This document shows, piece by piece, positions 1-6,695 of a stretch of 17,611 nucleotides of DNA (the stretch's first letter is position 1; every line of letters begins with the position of its first letter). The notes beneath the pieces were generated by a model, which worked only from the letters and a program-made list of their open reading frames with translations, searched no databases and was not told the origin of the DNA. The DNA lies in assembly GCA_902779075.1 (NCBI GenBank), contig CACZAK010000214.1, positions 1 through 17,611 of the forward strand, in the 5' to 3' direction. The translations under genes and the position numbers were made by a program. Source of the DNA: an uncultured bacterium. GTDB lineage: Bacteria; Verrucomicrobiota; Kiritimatiellia; RFP12; UBA1067.

Positions 1-1446
1 TAGGCATCAACTACGCCGTCACGTCCCCTGTGCCGTTTACGGTTTCCATCCCTGACGATGGTTTTACGTCCGTCACTACTAACGGCGTTTCAAACTACGG
101 AGTTCAATGGCCATTGGAGCTTACGGTTGTACCGGATGGCATGGGCTATCGTGCCAATGTAGTGCCCTACGATCCGGGGTGTGAGTTCCTGTGGGACCAG
201 CCTATGCGGTCCGTGACGTGTAATTACACGACGGACGGCGGGTGGATTGGATTCAACTGCCACGGCGACGGTTTTTGCGAATGCGACGGCTGTTCGGTTT
301 CGGGCGTCGCCATGCTTGAGGAAACGTCGTTCGATCTCCCTGACGTCTGGTGCGGATGCTGGCACTACGATCCGCTCAATCCGGAAATCGGGCTGGTGTT
401 CCTCGACGAACACCACGCTTACGGTGTTCGCGTACGGCGGCGATTCGGGCGGGATGCTTTACGTTTCGGATCAGAAAATCGGGAAGCTCGTCCGCGTTGG
501 CGGGAAGGCGATTTCCTTTCCATACACGGCATTCGTCCCGCCGCAGAGCGGCGTGTCGTTCTCAATTGAATACGAGGCAGCGGAGTGCAGTGATTCCATC
601 AACGACATATCAGTAACGGCGATGATAACCTCTTGTGAAGGCGGTTTGTCCGTGTCGGACTCTGACACTACGACGTCGGTTAAGGTCAGAATTACGGCTT
701 GTCGACAATTCCCAGATTTCAGGAGGCGTCACATATACGGAATATGCGAGGACATCTGGTGTGAATGGTTTCCTAAATCTGCGGCTATTACTTGGACGCA
801 TTCTGGCGAAGGAAGTTGGGCTGATATCTGGCCAACATACAGGCGCTTTGTATTTCCACGAGAACCATGTGCTCCAGTTCTTACTGTGACACATGACGAT
901 GTATCATATGACATTGATTTAACCTGCGTTGCTCCGAATTCCATCAATGCTAAGTTTAATAATTATATGGTTGCAACGCCACCAACAGCGGGAAAATCCG
1001 GCCTTGTTGGCATGCTGCTTCAGTTGACATTGATGCCTACCAATGTCAGCTTTGAGGGATTATATGTGGAGGAAATCCCAACAACCACGGGAACGCACAC
1101 AGGTTATTTTGACGTGCCGGCTTTTAGTAATTGGTGGTGTCATACGCGAGCAAACGGAGCAGGCGACTGGCATTTGACAGGAGTTGAGAATATATTCACC
1201 GTTGATGAAGCGGTTATGCGAGAAGAATGTTTACCACCGTGGTCAACCGGGGAGATAACATGGCAGATACCTGTAGAATGGGCATTTTCATCGACAAACG
1301 CTGCGGGGACTGGGACATTGTTTTACAGCGGCGTCCAACGATTTTTGATTGACACGGAGGGGACTGTGTCAGTAGAGAAGTTTAAGTACATCATATCACG
1401 GAGTACAAATGACGTGTTTTCGTTAAAGAAAAGGATGTCCCAATGA
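1..1446 (+). pseudogene. Large exported cassette protein, paralog 1 (5' end missing, frameshifted)
   Basis: The 5' end lies outside the window. Reading from position 3 gives GINYAVTSPVPFTVSIPDD and continues through a cysteine-rich block (CNYTTDGGWIGFNCHGDGF, then CECDGC) to about position 417. There the homologous protein continues in another frame (TLTVFAYGGDSGGMLYVSD) and runs open to the TGA at 1444-1446. Restoring a GC dinucleotide near 414-419 would give HHALTVFAYGG in one frame, so a 2-base loss is the simplest lesion. The C-terminal part has a segment shared with the other two paralogs (VSF-x2-L-x-VEE followed by GYF). The cysteine-rich block is nearly identical in DNA to paralog 2 at about 7376-7563, while the sequence beyond about 575 is very different. 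I recognise no named family and function is unknown; an extracytoplasmic location is inferred from the membrane-anchored paralog 2 and the many cysteines. Confidence 0.7.
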
Positions 1447-2225
1447 ACAGCCATAAAAACCTGTATGCGGTGTGTCTATGCGCGTATGCCACTATTACCG
1501 TTTCGGCTTTGGCGGAAACGACTGATATCGCGCGAAGTTATTTAGCCGAAGATCCTGCAATGAGTGCCAGAACTTGGCAAGGACAAGTGTCAAAGATTTG
1601 GGCTGACGATACATTTGAAGCGAAGAACACAGCCACTAATGTTATTGCAGCGATAAAAGCCATAAAGGATGTCGCTGAGCGACGACGCATGGTGTCTGAA
1701 TACGCCGGTCTAATCTTGAAATTGGATGTCAAGAACGAATATAGCAACATCAATTCCGCATACAGACGTCGTTTTCTTTTCAATGACGCCCTTGACCTCT
1801 TGGACGGTTCAGAGGATGGAATATATGCCAAGTGGAATCTTTGGCTTGATTATTGCTGTCGTCTTAAGGATGAGAGCGAATGGCTGAGAAATGTGTCGGG
1901 GACGAATTTGACAAGCGGCAGTTTCGTAATTACAGGGGAGGTGGTAGTCGTATCCTCTCCAGAAGTTGCCAAGACATTGGGACCTCCTTGTCAGTTTCAG
2001 GACTTTAAGCGCCCGGGTTATAAAAATCCTAATATCGATTCAAAATACAGATCGAGGAGGACGGCGCGTTTGCAAACGGCGTATGCTAAGTTCTTGCTGG
2101 AGATGCTTGACGAGGAAGAGCGTGAGCATGGCGGGGATGTGTTCAAACGAGACTGTGACCGCTTGCCCCAGGACAAACGTCAAAAACTGATAAGGCGCAA
2201 AGAAAGGGTGTTTGGCAAGAAGTAG
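1443..2225 (+). CDS. Exported helical protein, small partner of large paralog 1
   Basis: A 260-aa protein. Its ATG overlaps the TGA of the upstream large paralog (ATGA), which suggests translational coupling; AAAGGA at 1429-1434 is a possible ribosome-binding site. Residues 1-24 look like a signal peptide: NSHK start, hydrophobic core with VCLCAYATITVSA, then LAE as a likely cleavage region. The remainder is mostly charged and predicted helical, without motifs I can assign. Its C-terminal third (LLEMLDEEE, then RRKERVFG) resembles the corresponding part of the 277-aa protein at 8590 (LLEKYTPLL, then KEEERFFG). The same kind of small gene therefore follows the large paralog in both cassettes. 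Function is unknown; a secreted or periplasmic partner of the large protein is an inference from gene order. Confidence 0.75.
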   Translation: MNSHKNLYAVCLCAYATITVSALAETTDIARSYLAEDPAMSARTWQGQVSKIWADDTFEAKNTATNVIAAIKAIKDVAERRRMVSEYAGLILKLDVKNEYSNINSAYRRRFLFNDALDLLDGSEDGIYAKWNLWLDYCCRLKDESEWLRNVSGTNLTSGSFVITGEVVVVSSPEVAKTLGPPCQFQDFKRPGYKNPNIDSKYRSRRTARLQTAYAKFLLEMLDEEEREHGGDVFKRDCDRLPQDKRQKLIRRKERVFGKK

Positions 2226-2433
2226 CCAGCTTCGCAGACGAGTCGTGGAACAAATACGCAAATCAGATTGGGGAGGTTGCATTGGCCTTATGTATTCGTC
2301 TAGGCGAGGTCTGATGTCGTCTGTCTGTCGTAGAGAAGTGTGTAAAAGGATTAAAACCGCTTTAGGCGAATTGCCGCCAGAAATGGCGAAGGATGATGCG
2401 GAAACGCTGACAAAAGACACGGAGGGGAAATGA
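2212..2433 (+). pseudogene. Probable decayed coding remnant after the small exported gene
   Basis: Two stretches here look like protein but lie in different frames. Frame 2, after the stop at 2225, gives EVASFADESWNKYANQIGEV followed by ALALCIRLGEV, then a stop near 2312. Frame 1 then gives RREVCKRIKTALGELPPEMA and a charged tail ending at TGA 2431-2433. Joining them needs one frameshift near 2310-2330. It could be a lost C-terminal extension of the preceding gene or the tail of another small exported protein. An uninterrupted 73-codon frame also exists from a TTG at 2212, but its first half is arginine/serine-rich and unlike the neighbours. The evidence is only the protein-like character of both pieces. 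Confidence 0.35.
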
Positions 2434-2526
2434 TGGACACGAAAATCCCACGTGCAAGAGGGCTTTGAGGCGTAAATGAAAAGTCTTGTCACTTCCCAGA
2501 GACAAGCCTCTATGTAAAAGCATGGC

Positions 2527-2549
2527 GCCGCTTGTCGGCGGCATTTTTT
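2527..2549 (+). terminator. Rho-independent terminator after cassette 1
   Basis: GCCGC (2527-2531), a 6-nt loop and GCGGC (2538-2542) are followed by A and six T (2544-2549). It is placed to end transcription of the first cassette. Confidence 0.6.
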
Positions 2550-2587
2550 CGACGGTGAATCTTTTCCACCACAATCGCGGGGATTTG

Positions 2588-2596
2588 TGATATACT
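2588..2596 (+). promoter_or_regulatory. Extended -10 promoter of the leader/ncRNA unit
   Basis: TG-A-TATACT at 2588-2596 is an extended -10 element close to consensus. The upstream CGCGGGGATTTGTGA resembles the GCGG-n-GA-ATTATG context of the promoters at 11386 and 17287. No convincing -35 is visible. Transcription would start at about 2603, ahead of the hairpin chain. Confidence 0.5.
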
Positions 2597-2602
2597 TCTT
2601 TC

Positions 2603-2870
2603 CGTTCTCGCGGTGCGGGTGCATTGCGGGCAACTAGCCGGGACGGGGGAGAAATCCCGCTTCGGCGAATCAGGTATTTTGCGCTGACACGCAAACGACG
2701 TTCAGAACGAAACTTGCAGGTTTCATTTGTACGAAATGTACAATGAGAGAACGGGTTTGATGAGGTCGCGCGGACGGTTTTATACCGTCTCGCGTGTCCT
2801 TGTCATCTCCTTCTCTCATGGGCACTGCAAGGCCTCGTTCTGAGGGAGATAGACGAGGCACGCATTTTTT
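2603..2870 (+). ncRNA. Candidate structured RNA (orphan ncRNA or long 5' leader of the nuclease gene)
   Basis: This gene-free stretch lies between an extended -10 and an intrinsic terminator and is dense in hairpins. They are TTTGCG/CGCAAA (2678-2695), GAAAC/GTTTC (2709-2724), TTGTAC/GTACAA (2727-2743), and a long interrupted hairpin 2743-2819. The long one pairs ATGAGAGAA with TTCTCTCAT, GATGA with TCATC, CGCG with CGCG and ACGGT with ACCGT around a 5-nt loop. The terminator hairpin 2832-2859 follows. It does not show the signatures of tmRNA, RNase P RNA, SRP RNA or a riboswitch class I can recognise. The approximate start is inferred from the -10. No credible + strand ORF lies inside. Confidence 0.45.
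2832..2870 (+). terminator. Rho-independent terminator or attenuator upstream of the nuclease gene
   Basis: Stem GCCTCGT (2832-2838) / ACGAGGC (2853-2859) with a 14-nt loop, then ACGCA and six T (2865-2870). The loop holds GAGGGAGA (2842-2849), which is exactly complementary to TCTCCCTC at 2885-2892. It could therefore act as a conditional terminator rather than a simple end. Confidence 0.65.
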
Positions 2871-2884
2871 GTAGCCACAATCTT

Positions 2885-2972
2885 TCTCCCTCGAATCGTC
2901 TCCTTCGTGGCGGCACATTATGCCGCAACGGGAGGGACGCGCTCCGTCGCGTCCGCCTCAAACGGAAGGAGA
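2885..2972 (+). promoter_or_regulatory. Nuclease 5' leader with anti-Shine-Dalgarno tract and ribosome-binding site
   Basis: The ribosome-binding site GGAAGGAGA (2964-2972) sits 3 nt before the ATG at 2976, with the core GGAG about 6 nt away. TCTCCTTC at 2899-2906 is a perfect 8-nt complement of GAAGGAGA (2965-2972), and a second TCTCCTTC occurs at 2806-2813. TCTCCCTC at 2885-2892 pairs with the terminator loop. A hairpin GCGGCA/TGCCGC (about 2910-2926) and a REP element (2925-2957) lie in between. This suggests control of nuclease translation by leader folding, which is inference. Confidence 0.4.
2925..2957 (+). repeat. REP-like element, GGAG family, copy upstream of the nuclease gene
   Basis: A 33-nt sequence identical to 3087-3119 inside the nuclease gene. 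It contains the head GGGAGGG followed by the hairpin GGACGCGCTCCGTCGCGTCC (7-bp stem, loop CTCCGT). It lies only 6 nt before the nuclease ribosome-binding site. The GGAG head followed by a palindrome is the layout known for REP elements mobilised by RAYT (Y1 REP-associated) transposases. Confidence 0.75.
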
Positions 2973-2975
2973 CAA

Positions 2976-3647
2976 ATGGTGTTTAGGCCACAGGCATTGC
3001 TCTTGCTGCTCTCGTTCTCACTCTTCGCGGAGGAGATCGTCGGGCGCGTTGTTCGTGTCGCGGACGGCGACACGATCACCGTGCTTGCAACGGGAGGGAC
3101 GCGCTCCGTCGCGTCCGCCACACAGCACAAAATCCGTCTTCAGGGCATCGACGCGCCGGAGAAGAAACAGGCATTCGGAAACGCCTCGCGGAAGTTCCTC
3201 TCCGGCCTCGTTGCGAACCGCGAAGTGCGCGTAACCTACGCCAAGCGCGACCGTTACGGACGCATCCTCGGCACGGTCTTCGTCGATGGACGAGACATCA
3301 ACCTTGAAATGCTCAAAGCGGGAATGGCGTGGCACTACAAGAAATACGACACCAATCCCGCCTACGCGAAAGCCGAAACCGAAGCCCGTACCGCTCGTTG
3401 CGGCCTCTGGCAAGACAAGAACCCAACCCCACCCGAAACCTTCCGTCACAAGGGTAGGGCGCGATCACCGAGCGCGCCGCATCACACCCCAGTCCCAGGC
3501 GTTCCCACACCCCAGTCCACAAGGCTTCTACACTCCAGTCTAACAGGCTGCTACACCCCAGTCCAAGAGGCTCTTACACCCCAGTCTAGCAAGGCTTTAC
3601 ACCCCAGTCTGGCAAGGTTTCACATCCCGTCTTTAGGCATTTGTTAA
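2976..3647 (+). CDS. Secreted thermonuclease (staphylococcal nuclease/SNase-like family) with repeat insertions
   Basis: A 223-aa protein. The ATG at 2976 is chosen because GGAAGGAGA lies just upstream and a signal peptide follows at once (MVFRPQALLLLLSFSLFAEE). The SNase-like domain spans about residues 22-150: VVRVADGDTITVL, then KIRLQGIDAPEKK, GRILGTVFVDGRDINLEML, and KYDTNPAY through GLWQDKNPTPPETF. Residues matching the family's metal-binding and catalytic set (D in ADGDT, R/D/E in RLQGIDAPE, R in YGRIL) are present, so calcium-dependent cleavage of DNA/RNA outside the cytoplasm is likely. Residues 38-48 (ATGGTRSVASA) are encoded by an inserted REP element and fall in the turn between the first two strands. 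From residue 160 to the end the protein is REP plus 23-bp tandem repeat, not family sequence; the family usually stops close to the PPxxFR motif. The core should still fold, but this is untested. Confidence 0.85.
   Translation: MVFRPQALLLLLSFSLFAEEIVGRVVRVADGDTITVLATGGTRSVASATQHKIRLQGIDAPEKKQAFGNASRKFLSGLVANREVRVTYAKRDRYGRILGTVFVDGRDINLEMLKAGMAWHYKKYDTNPAYAKAETEARTARCGLWQDKNPTPPETFRHKGRARSPSAPHHTPVPGVPTPQSTRLLHSSLTGCYTPVQEALTPQSSKALHPSLARFHIPSLGIC
3087..3119 (+). repeat. REP-like element inserted in frame inside the nuclease gene
   Basis: A 33-nt block identical to 2925-2957, starting exactly at codon 38 of the nuclease and adding 11 codons (ATGGTRSVASA). The flanks read GDTITVL and TQHKIRLQGIDAPE, which join smoothly in the SNase family. 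The insert therefore sits in a surface turn between two beta strands and keeps the frame. Confidence 0.85.
3453..3480 (+). repeat. REP-like element, GTAG family, in the 3' part of the nuclease gene
   Basis: GGTAGGG head followed by the hairpin GGCGCG / CGCGCC with a 9-nt loop. It is the reverse complement of the element at 6290-6315. It is read as GRARSPSAP and marks the point where the nuclease leaves family sequence. Confidence 0.7.
3484..3644 (+). repeat. 23-bp tandem repeat (about 7 units) forming the nuclease C-terminus
   Basis: Units start at 3484, 3507, 3530, 3553, 3576 and 3599, each exactly 23 bp, beginning ACACCCCAGTC (one has ACACTCCAGTC) and containing an AGGC or AAGG core. A seventh degenerate unit starts at 3622 with ACATCCCGTC. 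Because 23 is not a multiple of 3, successive units are read in rotating frames: HTPVPGVPTPQS, LLHSSLTG, CYTPVQEALTPQS, KALHPSLARFH. Copy number changes would alter both tail and stop codon. Confidence 0.85.
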
Positions 3648-3735
3648 AAGGTCAGAAAAACACGCTCGTCGTGCGCTACTGCCTAGCTGTACACGAATAG
3701 TTCTACATGGTGAAACGAGAAAGGAAAGGTTTCAG

Positions 3736-4890
3736 GTGTCAAATAAAACCAATAATGAAGAGCATGGAAGATTCGGCATATTTTCATTCTTTACGGGAGC
3801 AGGTTTCCTTGACCTTGGATTTGAGAAGGCAGGGTTCAAGTCTTACTTTGCAAGCGAGATTGACGGCAACTTTGCAGCCGTCTATCGCTATTCGCGAAGA
3901 CAGATGAAAATTGCAGAACCCGTCTATGGACTTCACGAAGGCGATGTATGCGAATACCTTGATGACGCAAAGAAAAGTGCCGAACTTGGCCGCATGGTGA
4001 ATAACGCCAAAAAAGAGGTGTCGCTGGTTGGTTTCATAGGAGGGCCGCCTTGTCCGGATTTTTCCGTCGCCAATGCCAATGCACAAGGTGAAGACGGCAA
4101 GCGCGGTCAGCTTACGCGTGTTTACGTGGAGATCATCTGCAAACAGAAGCCAGACTTCTTTGTCCTTGAAAACGTAAAAGGTCTCATCAGCACGGCCAAG
4201 CACCGTACGTTCTTCCAGCGGATGATAACCCAGTTGAAGGACTGCGGATATGCAACCACCTATCGACTGATAAACGCCCTGGAATATGGTGCAGCACAAG
4301 ACAGGCAGCGCATAATTCTCGTGGGAGTGAAAAGGTCTCTGTGCAAAGGATACTTTGACAGGGATACAAACCAGCTCCACAATTTCCCATGGGGCGATTT
4401 TATCCGGTTCCCAATGGATGCGGTTTCAAAAGCCTGCTGGCCTGGGGTTGACGGGTTTGTCGAGAATGGTAAACGCGACATGCCGGATGGGGTGATAAGG
4501 GAGTTGACGGTACAGCATTGGTTTGACAAGAACGATGTCGCGAATCATCCAAACGCCAATGACTTCTTTATCCCCCGGGCGGGGCTGGCTAAAATGAGGG
4601 TTTACGCGGAAGGGGACGATTCCAAGAAGTGCTACAAGCGTTTGCACCGATGGAGATATTCGCCCACCGCATGTTACGGCAACAATGAAGTTCATTTACA
4701 TCCCTACAAGGCAAGAAGGCTGTCGGTTGCCGAAACGCTTGCGATACAGTCCCTTCCCAAGGCGTTTGCACTTCCGCCAGAAATACCTTTGTCGTCCAAG
4801 TTCAAGACGATTGGCAATGGCGTCCCGTATGTTGCGGCAAACGGAGTGGCCAAAACGCTTATGGCGTTCCTAAAGGAGATTGCGAAATGA
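3736..4890 (+). CDS. DNA (cytosine-5-)-methyltransferase of a type II restriction-modification system
   Basis: A 384-aa protein from a GTG at 3736, preceded by AAGGAAAGG (3721-3729). The C5-methyltransferase motifs are present in order: motif I FSFFTGAGFLDLGFE (residues 16-30, AdoMet binding); motif IV GGPPCPDFS with the catalytic cysteine at residue 106; motif VI ENV (145-147); motif VIII QDRQRIILVG (from 188); motif IX RRLSVAETLAIQSLP; and motif X GNGVP (from 360). The stretch between VIII and IX, about residues 200-325, should hold the target-recognition domain; its specificity cannot be read from sequence. It would protect host DNA from the nuclease encoded immediately downstream. Its stop overlaps that gene's ATG (ATGA). 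Base use is visibly more A+T-rich than in the flanking genes, consistent with horizontal acquisition. Confidence 0.93.
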   Translation: MSNKTNNEEHGRFGIFSFFTGAGFLDLGFEKAGFKSYFASEIDGNFAAVYRYSRRQMKIAEPVYGLHEGDVCEYLDDAKKSAELGRMVNNAKKEVSLVGFIGGPPCPDFSVANANAQGEDGKRGQLTRVYVEIICKQKPDFFVLENVKGLISTAKHRTFFQRMITQLKDCGYATTYRLINALEYGAAQDRQRIILVGVKRSLCKGYFDRDTNQLHNFPWGDFIRFPMDAVSKACWPGVDGFVENGKRDMPDGVIRELTVQHWFDKNDVANHPNANDFFIPRAGLAKMRVYAEGDDSKKCYKRLHRWRYSPTACYGNNEVHLHPYKARRLSVAETLAIQSLPKAFALPPEIPLSSKFKTIGNGVPYVAANGVAKTLMAFLKEIAK

Positions 4891-5960
4891 AACAGACCTA
4901 CACTGCGTCCAACATCTGCAATGCGATCGATTGTCTGGACAAAACGGTTCAGTACGAATATCTGAATCCTAGGAATCACGGGCAAATCAAGATTGTGTCC
5001 GTGAAGAAGCCGGAAGGGCCGATTGTCATTCGCAGGCGGAAGTCACCTGTTGATTCTTTTGGCAAAGAGGAGTCTTTGAGCCCGCAGATGATATGGAGGG
5101 TGGCCAATGCGCTAAACACGGGAATACCGGTCAATCTGGACAGGATACTTGGCGCGAGCTACAACACCCGTTCAGTGTTGGAGTCCCTGCTTGCATATAC
5201 GCCTGACATCCGGTTCTGCTATCCCGGCAGATGGGAGAACATTGACGGCCATTTGACTACGAAGCGCGGACACAAGCACATCATTCTTTCTGACGTACCA
5301 CATGCAATTGGTTCATTTGCCGAACTCTATCTTGGAGAGGATTGCGTGATAAGCGAAATCCCCTCTTTGGGAATGATGTATGACGTGGTGCCTGTCGTCC
5401 AGCCAGATGCCGATCCGGTGGCAATTGAAATCAAGCGGCGGCACTCGCAGATACAGGTTGCCCTGTACGAGATAGCAAAGTCGCTTGACATGAGGACATG
5501 GCTGGCGGTTGAAGACCATGGGATAAAGTACAACGGCACGCCGATACTTCAACATCAGAAGATTGTAACCGACCTTCGTTCTGAAAACGCGATTAGCCTG
5601 TATCCCGACGCAATCGATGTGGCAAAGCATATCGACTGCATGTATTTCAACGGGGGATTGCCGTTTGCGTTTGAGGTTGAACATACGACTGGCGTTACGA
5701 GTGGATTGACGAGAATGTTGAATTTCAGGAACAAGGCTGAACACCTGAACACCCATTATGTGATTGTTGCACCGGACGAAGACAGAACTATGGTCATGCA
5801 GAAATCACAGCCGTCGCAGTTTGACGAGATCGAGCCGCTGTACTTCTCGTATTCACAGGTTGAGGATTTATACTCGTTCATTTCGCGACATGGCGGTAGA
5901 ATGTACGGGGTGAAAAAGGATTTTCTCCTGAACTTCATGGAACCGTGCAAGGCCGCGTGA
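4887..5960 (+). CDS. Putative type II restriction endonuclease partner of the methyltransferase
   Basis: A 357-aa protein whose ATG overlaps the methyltransferase stop (ATGA), so the two are translationally coupled. I cannot assign a named endonuclease family. Near the C-terminus, HIDCMYFNGGLPFAFEVEHT contains D250, E263 and E265 followed by TTGVTSGLTRMLNF. This spacing of an aspartate, a hydrophobic strand with ExE, and a following helix is compatible with a PD-(D/E)xK-type nuclease core. An earlier AIEIKRRHSQIQVALYEIAK supplies another possible ExK. No signal peptide or membrane segment is seen. The restriction role rests mainly on position and on this core. Alternative: a methyltransferase-associated accessory protein. 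The gene ends 78 bp before the next cassette and, like its partner, is more A+T-rich. Confidence 0.7.
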   Translation: MKQTYTASNICNAIDCLDKTVQYEYLNPRNHGQIKIVSVKKPEGPIVIRRRKSPVDSFGKEESLSPQMIWRVANALNTGIPVNLDRILGASYNTRSVLESLLAYTPDIRFCYPGRWENIDGHLTTKRGHKHIILSDVPHAIGSFAELYLGEDCVISEIPSLGMMYDVVPVVQPDADPVAIEIKRRHSQIQVALYEIAKSLDMRTWLAVEDHGIKYNGTPILQHQKIVTDLRSENAISLYPDAIDVAKHIDCMYFNGGLPFAFEVEHTTGVTSGLTRMLNFRNKAEHLNTHYVIVAPDEDRTMVMQKSQPSQFDEIEPLYFSYSQVEDLYSFISRHGGRMYGVKKDFLLNFMEPCKAA

Positions 5961-6014
5961 TAACTAGGGAATGAGGCCATTTGCCAAATAATCCCATTCA
6001 GCCGTCGAGAAATA

Positions 6015-6023
6015 TGGTAAACT
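6015..6023 (+). promoter_or_regulatory. Extended -10 promoter of cassette 2
   Basis: TG-G-TAAACT at 6015-6023, 14 bp ahead of the ATG at 6038, in the short gap after the restriction-modification pair. It has the same TG-n-TA layout as the elements at 2588, 9979, 11383 and 17284. No clear -35. The leader would be very short. Confidence 0.5.
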
Positions 6024-6289
6024 AACGGGGAACCGAGATGAATGCACTTGAAATACAAACTCTTGCTTGCGGAGCTTTGGAATGGTTCCAGCAGGCATTG
6101 ATCCGCCTCTGCGTATGCGCGGCGGTGGCGTTGTTTGCCGTGCTGGTTCTAAGAACGCAAACCGTCCGCGATGCGGCGGCACGGATTGCCGCGTTGTGGC
6201 GTGAAGCATCGCATTTCACGCGCCTCGCTGTTCTTACGCTTCTTTCCGTCTGCATTCTGTTTGGCGGCGAGAAGATAAGGAGCGGCGGC

Positions 6290-6348
6290 GGCGCGCTCGG
6301 TGATCGCGCCCTACCGGAATACGGCCCGCTCGGCGAGCGGGCCCTACC
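6290..6348 (-). repeat. Two tandem REP-like elements inside large paralog 2
   Basis: Read on the minus strand, both have the GGTAGGG head. The first (6290-6315) has the stem GGCGCG/CGCGCC and matches the reverse complement of 3453-3480. The second (6322-6348) has a perfect 9-bp stem GGCCCGCTC/GAGCGGGCC with loop GGC and is identical to 6669-6695. They are read in frame as ALGDRALPEYGPLGERALPS, just after the second membrane segment. Confidence 0.8.
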
Positions 6349-6668
6349 AAGCGTGACCGTCGAGGAGATCGCGCAGGGGTGGAGGCTTGTTGCAGAGACG
6401 AACTGCGAGGCGAGTGTGTATGCAATGCCGGATGTAATTACGCCGTCGTTCAACTGGCACAAGCGCGGGACGTTCGGTGAGTGGGCGCGTCTTGACCTTG
6501 GCGACTTTGCGTTTCCGCTTGGGACGAACGGCGGGGCGGTTACGTCGTTCTCCGTGTTCAACGACGGGCGGATTCGTCCGACGCCTCGCGATGCTGCGCG
6601 TGAGATTTGCGCGGTCGGCGTTCCGATGCTCGCCATGCAGGGGGCAAGTAGGTTTTGGGTGGGGGATG

Positions 6669-6695
6669 CGGCCCGCTCGGCGAGCGGGCCCTACC
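6669..6695 (-). repeat. REP-like element (GTAG family) inside large paralog 2
   Basis: 27 nt identical to 6322-6348 (9-bp stem, GGTAGGG head on the minus strand). It is inserted right after the codons for ASRFWV and read as ARSASGPYQ. Paralog 3 has an unrelated REP-like element at the same point (10130-10187). Confidence 0.8.

Noticed and set aside
350..450. Programmed ribosomal frameshifting after the cysteine-rich block of the large paralogs
   Set aside because: The shift is +1 (or -2) in paralog 1 but -1 (or +2) in paralog 2, with different local sequences and no slippery heptamer at either site. Independent indels fit better.
2820..2835. GGGCACTGCA as part of a cobalamin riboswitch
   Set aside because: Only a few bases resemble the conserved core; other obligatory boxes are missing and the downstream gene is a nuclease.
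2907..2975. An earlier ATG (2907) for the nuclease gene
   Set aside because: That start would place a REP-encoded segment before the signal peptide and has no Shine-Dalgarno sequence, whereas the ATG at 2976 has GGAAGGAGA and directly begins a signal peptide.
3484..3644. The 23-bp tandem units as a CRISPR array
   Set aside because: Units are head-to-tail with no unique spacers, and no cas gene is nearby.
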